Shown here piece after piece: positions 34,868 through 37,577 of a DNA stretch of 37,577 nt. Numbering within the stretch: position 1 is the stretch's first letter; each line of letters starts with the position of its first letter. The notes under the pieces were generated by a model that saw nothing but the letters and a program-made list of their open reading frames with translations, had not been told where the DNA came from and ran no database searches. This stretch comes from an uncultured Blautia sp. (lineage in GTDB: Bacteria; Bacillota; Clostridia; Lachnospirales; Lachnospiraceae): contig CAKRVX010000011.1 of the NCBI GenBank assembly GCA_934409175.1, forward strand, positions 1-37,577. Reading direction: 5' to 3'. The position numbers and the translations under genes are program-made.

Positions 34868-35788
34868 TTACAGACACTCCTTTCTTACAGTCTCCAGATC
34901 TTCAATCTTTTCCACATGAAGAGCTTTTACTCCTCTGTTAATCTTCTTCAGGAAACCGGTCAAAGTTTTTCCAGGTCCGATCTCAACAAAAGTATCTACG
35001 CCTTCTTCGATCATTTTTTCCACACACTGCTGCCAACGTACGGAAGAAGATACCTGTTTCACCAGAAGTTCTTTTACCTGGGACGGTTCTGTCACATATT
35101 CTGCTGTTACATTTGTAACGTACGGAATGGTAAACGGCTGGATTTCCACATCCTGAAGAGCCCTGGCAAGCTGCTCTCCGGCACCTGCAAGCAGTTCACA
35201 ATGAAATGGTCCACTTACCTTCAGAGGAATCACTCTTCTTGCTCCAGCCTCTTTCAGTGATTCCGATGCCTGTTTTACAGCTGACTGTTCGCCTGTGATC
35301 ACGATCTGCCCCGGACAGTTATAATTGGCAATGGAAACAACTCCCGGTGTTTCCTGACAGATTTTCTCGATCAACTGCGCATCTGTTCCCATCACTGCAG
35401 ACATGGCTCCACCTGTTGGGTAAGCCTTTTCCATATAAATACCTCTTTTTCTCACCAGTGAAAAAGCGGCCTCTTCTTTCATTACTCCGGATGCGATCAG
35501 CGCCCCGTACTCTCCAAGACTTAAGCCTGCATTTACCTGCGAATGGATTCCTGTTTCTTCCAGTGCACGAAGTATGGCTGTTTCTGCTGTCAGCATGGCA
35601 ATCTGTGTATATTCGGTAATATTAAGCTGCTCATTTTCTTCAAAACATAAAGCTGCCACATCAAGTCCTGTGGATTTGGATGCTTGTTCAAATACTTTTC
35701 TGCAGACCGGATATGTTTCATAAAAATCCTTCGCCATACCTGTGTACTGTGCACCCTGTCCCGGAAAAACAAATGCAATTTTGGACAT
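34868..35788 (-). CDS. fabD: Malonyl-CoA:ACP transacylase FabD
   Basis: It loads malonyl groups onto ACP. The 306-residue protein starts IAFVFPGQGAQYTGMA and has the nucleophile S90 in GLSLGEYGAL and H196 in GPFHCELL. The residue before the serine is leucine rather than the textbook histidine, a variant I associate with Clostridia. The ATG at 35788 follows GGAGAGGAAATAAGAT. It begins the second part of the fab cluster after a terminator and a palindromic operator-like site. Confidence 0.97.
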   Translation of the reverse strand: MSKIAFVFPGQGAQYTGMAKDFYETYPVCRKVFEQASKSTGLDVAALCFEENEQLNITEYTQIAMLTAETAILRALEETGIHSQVNAGLSLGEYGALIASGVMKEEAAFSLVRKRGIYMEKAYPTGGAMSAVMGTDAQLIEKICQETPGVVSIANYNCPGQIVITGEQSAVKQASESLKEAGARRVIPLKVSGPFHCELLAGAGEQLARALQDVEIQPFTIPYVTNVTAEYVTEPSQVKELLVKQVSSSVRWQQCVEKMIEEGVDTFVEIGPGKTLTGFLKKINRGVKALHVEKIEDLETVRKECL

Positions 35789-35847
35789 ATCTTATTTCCT
35801 CTCCAGTATTCCTGTTTATTTCGTATTTTAAATATTTTGTAATTTTA

Positions 35848-35868
35848 ATAATTTGATTTTCAAAATAT
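35848..35868. promoter_or_regulatory. FabT-like palindrome upstream of fabD
   Basis: ATAATTTG-N5-CAAAATAT is an inverted repeat with one mismatch per arm, its core being TTTG-N5-CAAA. The same core, with the same flanking TA pairs, overlaps the acpP promoter at 36248-36266. This resembles the FabT (MarR-family) operators known from fatty-acid genes of Lactobacillales. A fabD promoter in this very AT-rich gap cannot be assigned with confidence. Confidence 0.55.
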
Positions 35869-35874
35869 ATATTC

Positions 35875-35913
35875 AAAAAATTCTCCCCAGAATCTTATCA
35901 AGATTCCAAGGAG
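35875..35913 (-). terminator. Terminator after acpP
   Basis: A 14-base stem (CTCCTTGGAATCTT with AAGATTCTGGGGAG, including G-U pairs) with a 3-base loop is followed by AATTTTTT on the minus strand. It begins 19 bases after the acpP stop and separates acpP from fabD-fabG and the rest. Confidence 0.88.
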
Positions 35914-35931
35914 TCTTTTGTTTCGTATGAT

Positions 35932-36165
35932 TTACGCTTCTACACCTTTATTTTTAAGATATTCCATAACCTCACCAACAGTAGTCAGATCTGTCAGGTC
36001 CTCTGCCGGAATCTCAATATTATACTCATCTTCCAGCGCCATGACCAGTTCAAAAAGATCCAGAGAATCAGCTCCCAGATCATCTTTAAAAGAAGTCTCT
36101 GCTGTAATATCTGCCGCATCGCAATTTAACTGTTCCGCTATCATTTCGCTCATTTTCTGTAACAT
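35932..36165 (-). CDS. acpP: Acyl carrier protein
   Basis: This is the small acidic carrier of growing acyl chains. It has 77 residues with the DSL phosphopantetheine site at S34 (in DDLGADSLDLFEL) and the helix III region NIEIPAEDLTDLTTVGEVMEYL. ATG at 36165 follows AAAAGGAGAAAAAAATT. Its own strong promoter and terminator suggest that it is expressed at a higher level than the enzymes after it. Confidence 0.97.
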   Translation of the reverse strand: MLQKMSEMIAEQLNCDAADITAETSFKDDLGADSLDLFELVMALEDEYNIEIPAEDLTDLTTVGEVMEYLKNKGVEA

Positions 36166-36247
36166 AATTTTTTTCTCCTTTTATATCAATCTTTTTTGAT
36201 CAAGTATTTTTATCGATCGCTGTTATCAGCAATTTTTACTTTTTATT

Positions 36248-36266
36248 TACTTTGATGTCCAAAGTA
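36248..36266. promoter_or_regulatory. FabT-like palindromic operator at the acpP promoter
   Basis: TACTTTG-N5-CAAAGTA is a perfect 7-base inverted repeat. It overlaps the acpP -10 element and the expected start of transcription, so a bound repressor would block initiation. It shares the TTTG-N5-CAAA core with the site before fabD. The regulator itself is not encoded in the window. Confidence 0.65.
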
Positions 36267-36291
36267 TATATTCTCCATTCCTGTTTGTCAA
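36263..36291 (-). promoter_or_regulatory. acpP promoter (near-consensus sigma-A)
   Basis: TTGACA at 36291-36286 and TATACT at 36268-36263 on the minus strand, spacer exactly 17. It is among the strongest-looking promoters in the window, consistent with high acyl carrier protein demand. Confidence 0.88.
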
Positions 36292-36309
36292 GCATTATTT
36301 CCAAAGAAT

Positions 36310-37512
36310 TTATTTTACATCTTCAAACTTTATCTTTCTCGCCACACTCAGTGCCAGTCCCATCTCAGCCATCAGGAACAGAATAGATGTACCTCCATAG
36401 CTGATAAATGGAAGGGTGACACCTGTATTGGGCATCAGATTTACTACAACTGCAATATTCAGGATCACCTGCAAAGCTATATGAATAAAAATTCCACTGA
36501 CTATCAGAGAACCAAACATATCCGGTGCATTCTGTGCAATAAAGAAAAGTCTGTACAAAAGATATGCATACAGAAGCAACACGATAATTCCTCCAAAAAT
36601 CCCCAGTTCTTCGCAGATAATGGAAAAAATCATATCATTCTGTGCCTCCGGCACACTTCCAAGTTTCTGAATACTGTTCCCAAGTCCCCGTCCGAAAAAG
36701 CCTCCGGAGCCAATCGCATACAATGCCTGAATTGTCTGATATCCTGCTCCATCTGCAAAATCTTCCGGATGAAGCCATACCAGGATTCGGCGGATACGGA
36801 AACTTCCACTGCTGTCTACACTGACTGTAGCATTCAATATGATAACCGCAACTACAACCAGTGCTATTCCCACTCCTGCAATGATCAGAAATATTTTTGT
36901 GTCCGGATGAGCTATAAAAATCAATCCTGCTGTAATACAGAAAATAATAATTGCCGTACTGAGGTTATCTGTACATACATAAGCAGTCAGCGCAAGCAAA
37001 CCACCCATGCCTGCCAGAACCATACAGGCTTTCAATGTACGTACCTGTCTTCCCATGTGAACGATCATATAAGAAAGACTTATGATCACTGCAATTTTAG
37101 CTATTTCCGCCGGCTGAAACTGAATGGGTCCAAATGTCAGCCATCTCTGTGCACCATGAGAAGAACGTCCCAGAGGTGTTTTTACCAGAGCCATCAGACC
37201 CAGAGCAGCCACATACAGCATGGTTGAAAAATGTTCCAGGATATGATAATCGATTTTTGAAATAAACAAAGCCATTACAATACAAACCAGACTGATACCG
37301 GCCTGTTTTTTAAAAAAATACATATCGTCTCCATAATTCACCTCGGACGTATAGGCACTTGTACTGTATAACATGATCAACCCAAAGCAGATCAGAAGTA
37401 CAATAATGGCCACCAGACTATAATCGTAATAATCTGTTTTTGTCTTTCTGGCGGATTTTGATTTTGACGCGGGGGCAAGATACGATTGCTTCCGTGATTT
37501 TGTTTTCTGCAT
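36310..37512 (-). CDS. SEDS glycosyltransferase (FtsW/RodA/SpoVE family)
   Basis: SEDS proteins polymerise lipid II into glycan strands, each paired with a class B penicillin-binding protein. The 400-residue product has a basic cytoplasmic N-terminus (about 1-27, rich in K, S and R) followed by around ten membrane helices. Family motifs include RWLTFGPIQFQPAEIAKIA, GYQTIQALYAIGSGGFFGRG, GSVPEAQNDMIFSIICEELG and the signature NTGVTLPFISYGGTS. The motifs fit the FtsW/SpoVE branch better than RodA. It lies outside any division cluster, so whether it serves division or the spore cortex cannot be decided here. ATG at 37512 follows CAGGTGATTGA. Confidence 0.93.
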   Translation of the reverse strand: MQKTKSRKQSYLAPASKSKSARKTKTDYYDYSLVAIIVLLICFGLIMLYSTSAYTSEVNYGDDMYFFKKQAGISLVCIVMALFISKIDYHILEHFSTMLYVAALGLMALVKTPLGRSSHGAQRWLTFGPIQFQPAEIAKIAVIISLSYMIVHMGRQVRTLKACMVLAGMGGLLALTAYVCTDNLSTAIIIFCITAGLIFIAHPDTKIFLIIAGVGIALVVVAVIILNATVSVDSSGSFRIRRILVWLHPEDFADGAGYQTIQALYAIGSGGFFGRGLGNSIQKLGSVPEAQNDMIFSIICEELGIFGGIIVLLLYAYLLYRLFFIAQNAPDMFGSLIVSGIFIHIALQVILNIAVVVNLMPNTGVTLPFISYGGTSILFLMAEMGLALSVARKIKFEDVK

Positions 37513-37547
37513 TCAATCACCTGCCGCTTTCTAAAATATTTTTTCCC

Positions 37548-37576
37548 ATTATAGCAGAAACTTATGTCAGACGCAA
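37548..37576 (-). promoter_or_regulatory. Promoter of the SEDS gene
   Basis: TATAAT at 37553-37548 with TTGCGT at 37576-37571, 17 bases upstream, at the very edge of the window. It lies about 35 bases before the ATG. Confidence 0.65.
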
Positions 37577-37577
37577 C

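Noticed and set aside
35509..35529. FabD nucleophile motif GLSLG instead of GHSLG, considered as a defect
   Set aside because: From my knowledge of the family, leucine in this position occurs in many clostridial FabD proteins, and the serine and downstream histidine are intact.
36481..37227. A 248-codon plus-strand open frame opposite the SEDS gene
   Set aside because: Its translation is rich in Cys, His, Ser and Gln with no domain, and it mirrors a clear membrane protein gene on the other strand. It is a shadow frame.
1..37577. Mobile elements, CRISPR arrays, tRNA or rRNA genes and phage genes
   Set aside because: I found no transposase or integrase motifs, no spaced direct repeats and no tRNA- or rRNA-like sequence; the window is mostly conserved core chromosome.

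Overview
The window is a stretch of chromosome from an anaerobic, endospore-forming Firmicute, most likely a Lachnospiraceae member. This rests on moderate-to-low GC, a complete spoIIIA operon plus spoIVB and spo0A, a fused accDA gene, and TTGACA/TATAAT promoters with AGGAGG-type ribosome binding sites. Every gene I can support lies on the minus strand, so transcription runs from position 37577 towards position 1. I see no tRNA, rRNA, CRISPR array, insertion sequence or prophage gene.

Layout in the direction of transcription. (1) 37512-36310: a SEDS-family (FtsW/RodA/SpoVE) protein with its own promoter. (2) 36165-28849: a type II fatty-acid synthesis cluster, acpP | fabD-fabG-fabF-accB-fabZ-accC-accDA. 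acpP has a near-consensus promoter overlapped by a palindrome, and a terminator separates it from fabD. A second copy of the palindrome precedes fabD. (3) 28719-23742: gltX, a UvrD/PcrA-like helicase, an Sfp-type phosphopantetheinyl transferase and an unrecognised membrane-anchored protein, tightly packed. (4) 23734-18861: spoIIIAA-AH, the feeding-tube/channel operon acting between mother cell and forespore. (5) 18713-17124: prfC. (6) 17045-8083: a housekeeping operon, asp23-nusB-xseA-xseB-ispA-dxs-tlyA-nadK-argR-recN. (7) 7974-6754: spoIVB. (8) 6635-4416: a small accessory island with a frameshifted type IV pilin gene, then a c-di-GMP-I riboswitch with a terminator, then a GGDEF-REC diguanylate cyclase. 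(9) 4206-3400: spo0A. (10) 3346-1892: glgA. (11) 1659-83: recA-recX, with an SOS box in front of recA.

The order spoIIIA ... asp23-nusB-xseAB-ispA-dxs-tlyA-argR-recN-spoIVB-spo0A matches the block known from Bacillus subtilis. Three changes stand out: accBC has moved to the fab cluster with prfC in its place, folD is absent between nusB and xseA, and the pilin/diguanylate cyclase island sits between spoIVB and spo0A. That island is the most unusual part. Its cyclase appears to be controlled by its own product at the RNA level (riboswitch-terminator) and at the protein level (I-site), and it carries a cysteine-rich N-terminal region and a C-terminal receiver domain.
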